Positions 24,201 to 35,180 of a stretch of 64,000 nt of DNA are shown here, in pieces. Origin of the DNA: Dillenia suffruticosa (lineage: Eukaryota; Streptophyta; Magnoliopsida; Dilleniales; Dilleniaceae). The stretch is from assembly GCA_033439265.1 (NCBI GenBank), contig JAVTVX010000015.1, forward strand, positions 25,473,947-25,537,946. Reading direction: 5' to 3'. The notes below the pieces were generated by a model. It saw only the letters and a program-made list of their open reading frames with translations, was not told the DNA's origin and ran no database searches. Position 1 is the stretch's first letter. The number at the start of each line of letters is the position of its first letter. Position numbers and translations under genes: made by a program.

Positions 24201-25753
24201 TCTAAATATAAAAGAAAAAATGGGAAGGGTATGGTTGTCCCATGGCTTTTTTTTTTGGGACCCCATTTTTTTATCATTTAGATTTTTTTTTTTTTCATTA
24301 AAATCCTTCCTTTTTTTTTTTTTTTATCATTTTTTCATTTGGGTCTCTCATCTTTTTAGTTTTTTGTCTGGTTTATTTTTTTCTTTCATTCATGTTCATG
24401 TTTATTTTTTTTTTATTCAAGACATTCCTCTTTTTTTTAACCATCATTCGGATCCTTTCTTTCTTTTTTTTTTACCCGATTTTGTTTTTTGGTTAGCTCT
24501 TTCGTTTTTTTGGGACATAGTATTTTTCCCTTTTGTTTTTTTGACGCTGTTGGTTGAACACAATTTAAAAAAAAAATTGCGTTCATTTCTTCCTCTTTTT
24601 TTTTGGACCAGTATTTTTTTTTTTTGGTTTGAATCGTTCTTCCTCTTTTTTTTGGACCAGTTTTTTTATGTGTTCGAATGGTCGTCTGTTTATTTTTTAG
24701 ACCATAATTTTTTTTCATTCAAATCCTTCTTTTTTTTACCCCATTTTTTTTCATTTATACTCTTCCTCTTTTTAGTTTTTTAACCTGATTTTTTTTTCCT
24801 TCAAGTCATTCAATTTTTTGGACATAGTTTTTTCCACCTTTTTTGGTCCCACTTGTCTATTCAGTTCCTTACTCTCTTTTTCACCCGGTCTGTTTTTTTT
24901 TCTCGTTTAGTCTTTCATTTTTTTTGAATATAAATTTTCCCCCTCTTTTTTTACTCCACGGATTATCATCTATTTATTTTTAGACCATAGTTTTTTTATT
25001 TTATTATTAGGTTTTTACTCTTTTTATTTTTAACCACTTTTTTACTCCTTAATCTTTTATCTTTTTTTGACATAGATTTTTCTTATTTTGTTTTTTTTTT
25101 GTCCCACGGATCATTGACCCTTTATTTCTATTACATTTTTACTTCACTTATTATCTGTTTTTTTTTTTTTTGCCTTATTTATTGGTCTTTTTTTAGAACT
25201 CTAATGGTTGATCTTTTTTTTTTTTTTTTTTTTTTTTCTGTTGTTAATATACGTTATATTTTTCATTGATTTAGACAACAATTTAATTTAAATATTGAAT
25301 TCATTATAAATTTAACAATTGTTTGTACAGTGAAAAATATACAATCCACATTTTGTGAACACCCCGCACCAACACGTGATTTCTCTCTAAATAACTCAAG
25401 AAGTTGTTTGAAACTGTATATGTTCATGCTTAGTATTTATTCACCATTTTCACTTGTCGCTTTACTTTTAATATTTAGATATCCCTTTAAAACTCTAATT
25501 CTAAGGATATTTAGATAATATAAGTTTCAAAAATAAAATTGATTCAAACAATTTTGATCTCAAATTTTAAACACTTCTAAATCTATTAAAACATAATTTA
25601 AAATTATCAAAATAAGTTATTACAATTAAAATTTTAATATTTTAAATTGTATTATTCATAATTTATTAATTATATTATAAATCTAATAATTTATAATTAT
25701 TTTTAACTATTTCTTTCCGTGACACACACCGTGCGTTCAAAACCCTTTTCTAA
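24201..25753 (+). mobile_element. Helitron-like element, copy 2, head-to-tail with copy 1
   Basis: Starts TCTAAATATAAAAGAAAAAA directly after copy 1. It repeats the same plan: T-rich phrase-repeat interior, then a right part aligning with copy 1 along several hundred bases (tcaccatttctacttgtc / tcaccattttcacttgtc, ctttacttttaa, gatatccctttaaaactcta). The 3' part has a GC-rich segment (cacacaccgtgcg, about 25724) and a terminal CTAA near 25750-25753. It is shorter than copy 1 (about 1.55 versus 2.0 kb) and clearly diverged from it. Confidence 0.55.
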
Positions 25754-27779
25754 GTTTTTTTGTCAATGTCCAAAACAAATAGAGGAACTAAATCATCGTT
25801 TTGTTGAAATGATGAATCATAAATCACGGCCTATGGGCCCACCACCTCCGAAAGAAGCTTTTCATCATCTTCGCTTGTCTTCATTTCTTTAATATAATAT
25901 AACATAATATTTTGTATTACTTATATTATTTATTTACCATTAATAAAAATATTTATGTAAAAATAATTTTTTTTCAAAAAAATATTCAAAATTTCTCTGC
26001 CAATAGCCGATGGACATTAAATTTATTTTATTGTAGAATACAAAACTTTGAGCTAAATAGCTCAAGTCCCTTTCTCTCTTGCAAAGATGTTAAATTTAAA
26101 TCTCTTTATTTTTTTTTTAATGTTATATAAAAATTTAAATATAAAATTATCAAATTAGGAAAGAAAATTTATACCAATAGACTGTCCCTTAAGAACAATT
26201 TAAATCTCTTTATATACCATAAAAACAATACAAAACTTTAAGCGGATCATTTGTTACCCTCATAAAAAAAATTAAAATTAAAATTAAAATAGGAATGAAA
26301 TATGAGAGTTCTACCGAATGAGTTAGTCTCAAGGTTTGCAGATTCATGGGTCTCTCGTGATTTTGAAATCAAAAAACTGGGGAAATTGAAAACTAAAAAT
26401 TTTATTTTTCATATTTCTGGAGCAGAAAGTTTTTTAAATTCTATTTTGATAAAAAAAAACTGGTGAATTTCTTCTTTTAATAGAATATGAAGAAGGGGCC
26501 TATATTTAGAGGATAAAAAGATGTTAAAAAATTATTAATTTAAACACTTCAAAAAGTATTATGTAGAGAGATGTTAAAATAAATAATATTATTAAATAAT
26601 TATGAATTTTAATATAAGAAAGTTTAGTTTAGGAATAGTAGTTAAAAAATGGAGTGCCTAAGATTGAAAGAAAGGAATGTTAATTACTTGGGCAAACTTA
26701 AAAGATTTAAGGAGGAGAAAAGAGGAAACAAATTAATAACAGGAAAAATATCATAAATTACCTAACTGTCAAAATAATTATATTTCTATATCATTAATAG
26801 GAGTAGTGGGTTTTGCCTTTTGATCCAAACTCTCCTTTTCCTTTTTCCCTTTTTTTTATTTTTTTTATTTTTTCAAAGTGCAATCCGAGTCATTTTCCTT
26901 TTCTTTTAAAAAAAAAAAAAGGTCATTTTTACATATTAAACTTGGTAACTAAGAAAAGCAAAAGAAGCAGGAGCGTGAGGACTAAAAATCCCTAACTAAC
27001 AATAATAGTAAAAAATAGAGCTAAAAACATGAAGATAAATAAATGTTACCCTACAATAGCAAGCTTCAATTGCTTTATATATCGAACCAGTGCTGTGTGA
27101 CTGGTCGAAATTTTCTCCCTTGTTCGGTGGCGGACCACAGCTGTAATTTCCAAGTATAAATAATTACTTAAATTAGTACTTCAATCCACACTTTCCTTTT
27201 CTTTTATTTGGTGAGATACCCTTTCCTTTTTTTTTTTTTTTATCACTAAGAAAAATTAGGGGTTAATATAAAACTAATTATTATTATTATTATTATTATT
27301 AATAGAACTCTGTGACATTTGCAGACAGTTTTAAATAAAGGAAAAAAGTGACTTTCCTTGCAAAAGTATTCAATTTTAATAAAAAGGACATTTATTAATT
27401 TATTTCAAAGTAATTATAACTTGAAACTTGCCCGTCACCTACGCCAAAGATTGGTAAAGAAATTTAGGATGGTGAGAGGGAGGTCCCGACTTGGGAAAAA
27501 TCAGACAAGTTGACTTGCTGTGGACTTGGACTATGTATCAAAAATAGGACTTATTGCACCCAATCACAGCTCCCAACCCCACAATGAACCGAACCGAGGT
27601 TACCGAGTCTAAGTCACCCCACGTTCCACTTCCAATATAAGTCATCGGTCATCCCACCTGCCCTTCTTTTATCAATAATTTCTTTTTATTTTTGCTTTTT
27701 TATTAAAAAAATTAGAACAAAAAAAAAAAAAAGGAAGAAGAAATTTTGGGGGATTTATGATTTCAACGTGAGAAGCGCA
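25754..27779. other. Upstream flank of the glutamine synthetase gene
   Basis: AT-rich intergenic DNA with no supported gene. It contains an (ATT)n run at about 27277-27301. In the last 300 bp there are short motifs that can act in plant promoters: a TTGAC W-box core near 27511 and a CCAAT motif near 27560. Such short motifs are common by chance. Confidence 0.4.
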
Positions 27780-27789
27780 CTTATAAAGC
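27780..27789 (+). promoter_or_regulatory. Probable TATA box of GS1
   Basis: cttataaagc lies 116-125 bp upstream of the GS1 ATG. A start site about 30 bp downstream would leave a leader of roughly 90 nt, which is CT-rich near the end (ttctctctctcttctcc), as in many plant leaders. Position and sequence fit; there is no expression evidence. Confidence 0.55.
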
Positions 27790-27904
27790 GGAGTCTAAAC
27801 AACACCGGTAGACTTGCATCAATCTTCACGTCTCTTGCCGAGACTCTTGTGCTTCTGCCTTCAAATCCTGTTCTTCTCTCTCTCTTCTCCAAATCAAGGC
27901 AAAT

Positions 27905-30900
27905 ATGTCTCCGCTCACCGATTTTCTTAACTTGAATGTGTCTGAGACTACAGAGAAGGCCATTGCTGAATACATATGGTGGGTTTTTTACTTTCTGTCA
28001 CATTTTTTTTTTGTTTTTTCTAAAAAAAATTTTGGCTTCATGGGGTTTGGAAACGAGTGTCCTTTTCCCCTGTTTCCTTGGTCTCCTTTCCATTTTAAGA
28101 TCATCTATTGCTTTAATCTGGTTCTTAGAGTTTATTGTCAAATGGGTTTTGTGTTTTTATCTGAAAAGTACGTGCTTTTGAACTGTATATCATGACGAGT
28201 GTTCTTTCCCCTGTTTCCGTGGTCTTCATTCCACAATAAGATCATGTATTGTTTTAATCTGGTTTCTAGAGTTTATTGTCAAATGGGCTTTCTGTTTTTT
28301 ATCTCAAAAGTATGTGCTTTTGAACTGTATGTCATGATTATCAACAGGATCGGTGGCTCTGGTATAGACATTAGAAGCAAGGCCAGAGTAATCTCTCTCT
28401 CTCTCTCTCTATTTTGAATATTTTGTGTTTGATAAAATTACTTTTGTTTTCTGGGTCACATGATTTGGCTAATTGAGGTGAATTTTGGTGTGAATCAGAC
28501 ACTTTCTGGTCCAGTTGATGATCCGGCAAAGCTTCCAAAGTGGAATTATGATGGTTCAAGCACAGATCAAGCTCCTGGTGACGATAGTGAAGTTATTTTA
28601 TAGTATGTTTTCTTCACCTTTATTATTATTTTGTTTTTTTGTTAATGATCTCTCTCTTGCCTAGGATTTTTTTTTTAATTTTTAATTTTTAATGAGAAGT
28701 TTGTTTATTGTGAACAAACAGCCCTCAAGCAATTTTCAGAGATCCATTCAGGCGAGGGAAGAACATCCTCGTAAGTTTAATCTAATTGTGAATCTTCTTG
28801 GTAGATTTTTGGTTCTAACCATTTTGATTTTAATACTTTATTCATCGTTTTTATATTTATGTATAGGTCATGTGTGATGCCTACACACCAGCAGGAGAGC
28901 CAATTCCAACAAACAAGAGGCATGCTGCTGCCAAAATCTTCAGCCATCCTGATGTTGTTGCTGAAGAGCCCTGGTATGTATTTTGATTAATGATTGAGAA
29001 TATTTTTTATTTACTTTCTTGGGTGTGTGAAGAATTTTTTACCTAATTAAAATAATTTAAATACGATGACAAGGTATGGGATAGAGCAGGAATACACTTT
29101 GTTACAGAAAGAAGTCAAATGGCCTCTAGGTTGGCCCGTTGGAGGCTTCCCCGGACCTCAGGTAATATATATGCTCCTATTTCCCCTGCCACCACATTGT
29201 CCTATTCTCATGTGATAAGATAAAAACTTATGTATGTGTATATGAATATCTATATCCTATCTATAAATGTCAATTCCTGAAGCCCTAGGCAAATTGGGCT
29301 GATGAAATTTTCTATCTTTTTCCTTATAAATTTAATGTCTATGATTTTATAGAGCGACATTGTGTTATTTTTTAAAAGGAAATCCTAAACATTTCTCATT
29401 CCAATGAATCATTTTCCTTTTTCTGTAAGGACACGAGACTATGTTTGCCCTGATTTTATATTTGTAAGTAATTTTATCTGTTAATGGTGAGAGTTTTCTC
29501 TGATTTTATAGAGCAACATTTTGCTACTGGAATCCCCTAATTACTACTATATTAGTCAATTTTGTTGTATAAGGTGGTTGGAATCAATAAATTGATTATA
29601 AGTTATTCCACGAGATTTTGACCAATCCAAGGATGCTAGATTAGGTTTTATTAATTTTATATTTGTGTGATGAATTTTGCCAAGTGCTGCCTCTTATCCA
29701 TGCCTTGCCTTATCCTCCTCAGATAGGCTTATAAACATAAGTTGATGAAATTATATGTTTGGTGACACAGGGACCGTACTACTGTGGTGTCGGTGCTGAC
29801 AAAGCTTTCGGCCGTGACATCGTCAATTCCCATTACAAGGCATGTCTTTATGCAGGCATTAACATCAGTGGTATCAATGGAGAAGTCATGCCAGGCCAGG
29901 TTCCCATTTCACTACATTTCCCTTTCCCTCATTGTTCTTTTTCCCCATTTTAGCTTAATTTTGTTGCTGATGTAGTTTTACCTCCTTTCCAATTAACAGT
30001 GGGAATTCCAAGTTGGACCATCTGTTGGTATCTCTGCAGGAGATCAATTGTGGGTTGCCCGTTACATTTTGGAGGTACCCAATTGAGTACAATATGATTC
30101 TCATTTTTTTTTTCTTTTTTAGAATAATAATTATAATGTGATATTGTTTTTAACAGAGGATTACGGAGATCGCTGGTGTGGTCCTCTCCCTTGACCCTAA
30201 ACCTATTATGGTTAGTATTTTATTTTTCTGACCCTAATTTCTCATACGGATTTCTCCTCTTTTCTATTCTTTGATCTCTCTATAAATCTAACCTTTCGGC
30301 ATGGTAATTTATTATGAATTTGTGTTTTCCAGGGTGACTGGAATGGAGCTGGTGCTCACACGAACTATAGGTACCATATGTGATTCTTGTTATATACATG
30401 TGAAATTTTAGGCTCTTCCTTGCTTCATTCTAACTGTGAAAGTTATTTCCTGGTTATTTCAGCACCAAGTCCATGAGAAATGAAGGAGGATACGAAATTA
30501 TTAAGAAAGCGATTGAGAAGCTCGGATTGAGGCACAAGGAGCACATTGCAGCTTATGGCGAAGGAAATGAACGCCGCCTCACAGGCAAACATGAGACTGC
30601 TGACATCAATACCTTCTTATGGGTAAGTTGTTACCCTGCTTGACACATGATTGTCCTCATTGAATAGTTAAAGTTTCCCCAAAAATTGATCCCATTTCTA
30701 CCTACCAACCACTGATTAGTTGATGCATGTGCTGTGGAATTAGGGGTGTGAAATAGTGGTAAAAGTTGGTTAGCATTATTAATTCTAACAAGGGACATTT
30801 GTTCATATGGTTGATTGTTAGGGTGTGGCAAATCGCGGTGCCTCGATTAGGGTTGGAAGGGACACCGAAAGGGAAGGCAAAGGCTATTTCGAGGACAGGA

Positions 30901-30974
30901 GGCCCGCTTCGAACATGGATCCTTATGTGGTAACTTCCATGATTGCCGAGACCACCATCCTCTGGAAGCCATGA
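27905..30974 (+). CDS. GLN1: Cytosolic glutamine synthetase (GS1), 12 exons, 356 aa
   Basis: ATP-dependent ligation of ammonium to glutamate in the cytosol, central to nitrogen assimilation and remobilisation; plant GS1 is a decamer. Exons: 27905-27978, 28348-28387, 28499-28602, 28722-28770, 28867-28973, 29074-29161, 29771-29899, 30000-30074, 30157-30210, 30333-30370, 30463-30622, 30822-30974. All introns are GT-AG and the frame is open throughout. The protein is exactly 356 residues, the normal GS1 length. It starts [19 protein letters not shown] and ends ETTILWKP, without the plastid transit peptide and C-terminal tail of GS2. Signature KWNYDGSST holds Asp56. Metal and substrate ligands Glu129, Glu131, Glu192, Glu199, His249, Arg291 and Glu297 fall at the numbers known from maize GS1. 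The ATP motif is [15 protein letters not shown]. It looks intact and functional. Which GS1 isoform it is cannot be told from sequence alone. Confidence 0.98.
28054..28337 (+). repeat. Tandem duplication (2 x 142 bp) in GS1 intron 1
   Basis: cgagtgtccttttcccctgt at 28054 recurs as cgagtgttctttcccctgt at 28196. Both copies continue through tggtct, aagatcat(c/g)tattg, tttaatctggtt, agagtttattgtcaaatggg and gtgcttttgaactgtat. The period is 142 bp and identity is about 90% by eye. The second copy ends 10 bp before the exon 2 acceptor. The duplication fills most of the 369-bp intron. Confidence 0.93.
28392..28410 (+). repeat. (TC)n microsatellite at the start of GS1 intron 2
   Basis: An uninterrupted TC run begins 4 bp after the GTAATC donor site of intron 2. 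Length variation is likely and it could be a marker. Confidence 0.9.
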
Positions 30975-31300
30975 ACGTGGAAGCCATAGTAGTAACACAC
31001 GTAGCTGCATCCTCAAATTATTCTTGTGAATCTTCTTTCCTTCCTTATCCTTAGGTTAACACTGATGAAATTCCTATGGATAAAATTGATGCTCTCTTTT
31101 CTAGCTTGTTTTCAAAATCTTCATCTCCTGGTTTGGTTGGAGTGGTGTTTCAGTTTGTGATTGTTTGGGAGGATGCACTCTTGTGTTTTCAGTTGGAGTC
31201 CGAATAACACTAGTAGCATTTAGAAGGGGCATTCCATTGCCGCCTCCTTTTATTTTGTTGAAGGTTATATTGCAAATAAAAAACTCTTCCAAATGATTAT
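30975..31300 (+). terminator. GS1 3' untranslated region and probable poly(A) signal
   Basis: After the TGA stop the sequence is T-rich and non-coding. AAATAAAA at about 31275-31282 is a good poly(A) signal, about 300 bp downstream of the stop, preceded by a TTTTATTTTGTTG tract. The cleavage site is not determined. Confidence 0.55.
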
Positions 31301-31335
31301 CTTCATGTATTGATGCTCTCTTTTCTAGCTTGTTT
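31085..31335 (+). repeat. 27-bp perfect direct repeat across the GS1 3' end
   Basis: attgatgctctcttttctag plus cttgttt occurs at 31085-31111, inside the 3' UTR, and again at 31309-31335, just beyond the likely poly(A) signal. The two copies are 224 bp apart. They may be the ends of an old partial duplication or insertion. Confidence 0.9.
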
Positions 31336-31935
31336 GGCAAATCCATTTTTGTTCCCGTTGTTAATCTTCTTATTATTATTATTATTATTTTTTTTTTGGG
31401 GTCACAAAAGGCAAGAACAGATAGTGTTATTATTCGTCAGAGAATATTTTTTAGGCTCTGCAATCATGTTTCCTCTCTTATTTCTCTCTCAATTGAATAT
31501 TCAAGATTTATTTCCTAAAATCTAGTGAGACCCAGAGAGCTATGTCAAAAAATTTTTGTATAAAACATAATTTTTTTGTTCTTTCTAAATTATGATTTCT
31601 CTAAATAAAAATGAAATAGTCGACATGTTAAATAATTCTCTTTCTCAACTTTCTCTACCAATGTACGTGTCGTTCCTGTGGAACCCAGTTATGCCTTAAA
31701 ATAGATAATAGGAAATAGATTTGTGGGATTCGCAGGCAACCAAGCCCATTAATTTGAGATCCTTAAATTTACTTAAATTAGAATAAACATGATTCGGTGG
31801 ATTCACAAGATTCATTTCATGCGACTGGTTCAGATCTCGTCACTCTCTCTCTCTCTCTCTCTCTTCCCACCGACGGATGTAAAGTCGCCTCAGAAACCGC
31901 ATCTGCACCTTATGGTATCTACTCAATTTTATATT
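31336..31935. other. Intergenic DNA downstream of GS1, with (CT)n run
   Basis: AT-rich with an (ATT)n-like run near 31372-31390 and a (CT)n microsatellite at about 31842-31864. Overlapping small frames at 31310-31525 are low-complexity Leu/Ile/Phe-rich reads and are not supported as genes. Confidence 0.4.
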
Positions 31936-32470
31936 AGCCCCAGGTTTTAAAGGGGTCGGTGTGGTGGAAATCTCGAGATTGCAAAAAATTAGCCGCAACT
32001 TCAGTTTTTACCTCATTTTCAGCCCGGTAACATCTCGACAGACATGGGACTGAACCCGTTCCGATCTCGAAACCGGCCCAGTTGCCCCACTGTAACTGTA
32101 ACTCGGACTGAAAACTAACCCGGCGCAACAGTAATCAAAACTGGACTGGCCCACTGCAGTAACCGGGTTGATTCGATTCCTTTTTTTAATTGGACCGGCA
32201 CAGAATTGGTTCGGCTTAGCTCCAATAGCCAATTTTTTTATTTTTTAAAAATTCACTTAAAAAAACCGTCGAATCGGATCGGCTCGGCACAACCCAGGTC
32301 AGTGGACTTGGTTCACTGGGATGGTTCCAAGCAAATTTTTTTGAAATCGGCCCGGCCCAGCCTTGGAAGGTCTCCGAACTACGGCCGAACCAGCCCACAG
32401 TTATTGGACTCGTCTAGGAACTGGACCGGATTGGGCCAGAACCAGACTGGTCCCATCTCTACATCATGAA
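31936..32470. repeat. GGCC/CCGG-rich repeat, possibly a non-autonomous hAT relic
   Basis: A 0.5-kb block unlike its flanks, dense in ccgg, ggccc and gaaccg words (for example ctggaccggattgggcc near 32419, cggcccggcccagcc near 32348). Read inward from the right, its end is TAGAGATGGGACCAGTCTGG, which resembles the T/CA-GAGATGGG type ends of plant hAT-like repeats. I find no matching left end and no clear 8-bp target duplication. Four overlapping frames on both strands are side effects of the composition. Confidence 0.35.
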
Positions 32471-32735
32471 CCCCATATTATTAAAATTCACATTTGGATC
32501 CTATATTTTTATTTTGGTAATATTTTGTGCTCAAATATTATATTTTTATTGTGGTAACATTTGGCTCTGATTTCGCAAGTTGATATGTAGGATGGTGTAT
32601 AGCCATTTAAGAAAGGACTTAGGGAGTATCTTGTAAAGAAGATTAAAAGTCAAAAAGTAAGTTAAGACCGTTGAATTGAAAATACACTATACATCGTATA
32701 TATGGTGAATATCACTTTGATGCCAATTTGGCAAG
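32471..32735. other. Short intergenic spacer before Tat1
   Basis: AT-rich, no feature seen apart from the left target duplication of Tat1 (GCAAG, 32731-32735). Confidence 0.4.
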
Positions 32736-33405
32736 TGCTAGAGGTGACTTCACAGATGATGATTCTACTAACTCGAACGGGATGAATTGACTGTATGGTG
32801 ATTTCAAATGGTGAGATCTACAAAAAGAGCACCGAAGGGTGCTCCGGCGGGGGAGGTCCAATACTCAATTTAAAGAGCAATTTTTAAAGGGAAAGAAATA
32901 GCTTGATATCGAAAGAGATAGAGAGTCCAAGAACCTTGTATGCTTGTGCACTTTTTGTAAGTTTAGAGGACTTATCTAGACGGTAGGCATATTGAATCTT
33001 ATATATCTTTCATCTGTGAGAGTTGTGTGCATGTGATATGATAAAACTGTAATTTTCTTATGAGAGTGTCATGAAATTTTAGGAGATTAGAGTGTAAGAC
33101 TCTCAAAGATTACGAAAATTTACCTGTTTGGGAATTCCAGATCATCATGGAGATTTTTTTCCGTCTATTGTTGTAAATCTCTTTTCCATTTTCGTAAAAT
33201 TCTCCTTGTCTTTTTAAGGAAGTGAATATTTTTCGCAGATTGGGTGACTTATACCGGGTATCGAGAAGGCACAGGTACGGATCGGTTGAGATGCCGAACA
33301 ATTGGTTATCACAAAGGTAATTGATCGGTGAGTATTGACTGGATCTATTGAAGTTCGTGGGTCTGATAAGTCTAGATCCCACATGATTTAGATTTTGTAC
33401 CATCA
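32736..33405 (-). repeat. Tat1 3' LTR (left copy)
   Basis: 670 bp, aligned along its length with the copy at 38788-39470 (shared gcatattgaa, cttttccatttt, tcggtta/ttggttatcacaaagg, gatttag-ttttg). It ends next to a polypurine tract. Confidence 0.9.
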
Positions 33406-33417
33406 CTTGCCCCCTAT
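33406..33417 (-). other. Tat1 polypurine tract
   Basis: On the minus strand ATAGGGGGCAAG directly precedes the 3' LTR. Tat2 has TATAGGGCAAT at the same place, which confirms both LTR borders. Confidence 0.75.
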
Positions 33418-34639
33418 GCCTTAAGTCACTTCAAAGGAGAGACGTAAAGAATAAGCCAAAGGTTAATACTTGGAAAGTCAAGAGAGCATTAATGTGTTTA
33501 GTCCCCAAGTAAATGATTCTAAAGTAAATGTTTCATGGAAAGTTGAAGAGGTTGAAACTCCTTATTCAATGCACACGTTTCTCATTGGATCGTTTCGTCT
33601 ACCCAAGATCACGTTTCCATGGCTATAAATAAGGCTTATATGACCTAGCATCGTCTCAGGGAGATCTTGCGTACTTTCATGATTGGTTCTACGAATTTCT
33701 TTTGTTGAGCATCTGCATTGTTGAGAGATATCTCGATTATAGGTTTTGAGCCACAAAACCTTGTAACCTTGTAGTTTAGGAAAATTTTGTCGATGTGAGG
33801 TTCCAACAGAGATGGGGCTACTGATTCGAGATCCCATCATGTCATTTGTTGTTTGGACATGATGGTGGAGGTCATCAGGGCTTTCATAAGAGTTCTTGAC
33901 CTTGTAAAGGGAGAGATATTTGTTCTGGAGGCTCTCTTTTGAGGTTAGAACCATTGCTCGGTCGCATAGGTATATCAGAGGTTGTCTGAGACACTTTTTG
34001 GTGCTCTGATTGGTCAGGCAATAGGAGGAGTTCGGAAATAGAGGAGTTTAGGCATGGTATAGGGTTTGGAACCAGATGCATCCTCTCAGTCTCTTTTTGG
34101 TCAACTCTAACCTTATCAAACTCTTTTCCAACTTCTGCTGGAAAGGGTTTATAGTTTTTACCCTCCTCAATTCCACTACTTGAGGGTGGTCGGTGGATTG
34201 TAGAGGCTTCTACGGTCTTCTAGTCCCGATTGCATAACATTGAGGATTCATGGACTTTTTCCAACTTTTGGTCATCTTTCTACTATAAATTTCTCATGTA
34301 TCTCTTTTGATGTAACTTGGTCCGACATAGGGACTTGTAAATTATATCCGACTATGTATTCTGATATGTATTAATTATCTTGAAATAAAATAAAGTTTTT
34401 TGTTACTTACTTGTCGATCTTTCCTTGAATAGTCATTTGACTATTAGTAGTTTGTCGATATGAATGATGAGTATCGTTTAGCAAATAATTTAACCGATAG
34501 AATCTAATTGATAGGGGACTTCCTGATCGGCTGGCTTTCTTGCTAGCACGATGTTCCTCTTTCATCCTTCATGTAATCTTTGACTGAGAGAGTGAGTTCG
34601 TTCGAGCAGGGGATTATGTTCGTTTGGGAGCTTAATCGA

Positions 34640-35180
34640 GTGAGAGGGCCATGTGTATCTTGTTTGGGAGACTCATCCCTTAATATGTTTGTTAGACGTG
34701 GTGACACTTGCCCATTCAGAGGGATGGATCCCAATGATAGGAATCTGTACAGGAGGGCGGAGCAACACTGGTTCATTCAGGGAGAGAGATCCCAATAATA
34801 CGACTCTGTTTGGGAGGACGGGATGAAGGACGGGATGACACTGACCTGTTTAGCGAGATAGGTCCAACGATATGACTTTGTTCGGGAGGATGGAATGACA
34901 CTGGCCTGTTTATGGAGAGAGATCCCAATGATAGGACTCCGTTCAGGAGGACGGGACGATACTGACCCGTTTAGGGAGAGAAATCCCAATGATAGAACTC
35001 CGTTCGAGAGGATGGGATGACATTGGCCCATTTTGGGAAAGAGATCCCAACAATAGGACTCCTTTCAATAATATGACTCTGTTAGAAAAAATGGGGTGAC
35101 ATTGGCCGGTTCGAGGAGAGAGATCTCAATGATAGGACTCCATTCGGGAGGACGGGCAACACTGACCCATTTAGGGAGAT
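34640..35180 (-). repeat. Tandem repeats of about 60 bp in the Tat1 region after integrase
   Basis: About seven or eight diverged units, each with gagagagatcccaatgatag, gactccgttcgggaggacgg and gatgacactgaccc-like parts. Successive 'atcccaa' cores lie near 34727, 34789, 34863, 34922, 34982, 35044 and 35123, so the usual period is 60 bp. They lie between the integrase region and the 3' LTR. Variable tandem repeats here are a known trait of Tat-type elements. Confidence 0.85.

Noticed and set aside
23088-24783. Phe/Leu-rich frames of 128 and 200 codons and Lys-rich antisense frames
   Set aside because: They come from T-rich low-complexity DNA in the Helitron-like units.
27905-28195. GS1 exon 1 read as a 96-codon stand-alone gene
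   Set aside because: Only the first 24 codons are GS1; the rest is intron 1 read-through after the GT donor at 27979.
31310-31525. Hydrophobic small frame downstream of GS1
   Set aside because: Composition-driven; overlaps a second frame equally open and lacks any context.
34640-35180. CRISPR-like regular repeats
   Set aside because: Units are contiguous and diverged with no unique spacers, and lie inside a plant retrotransposon.
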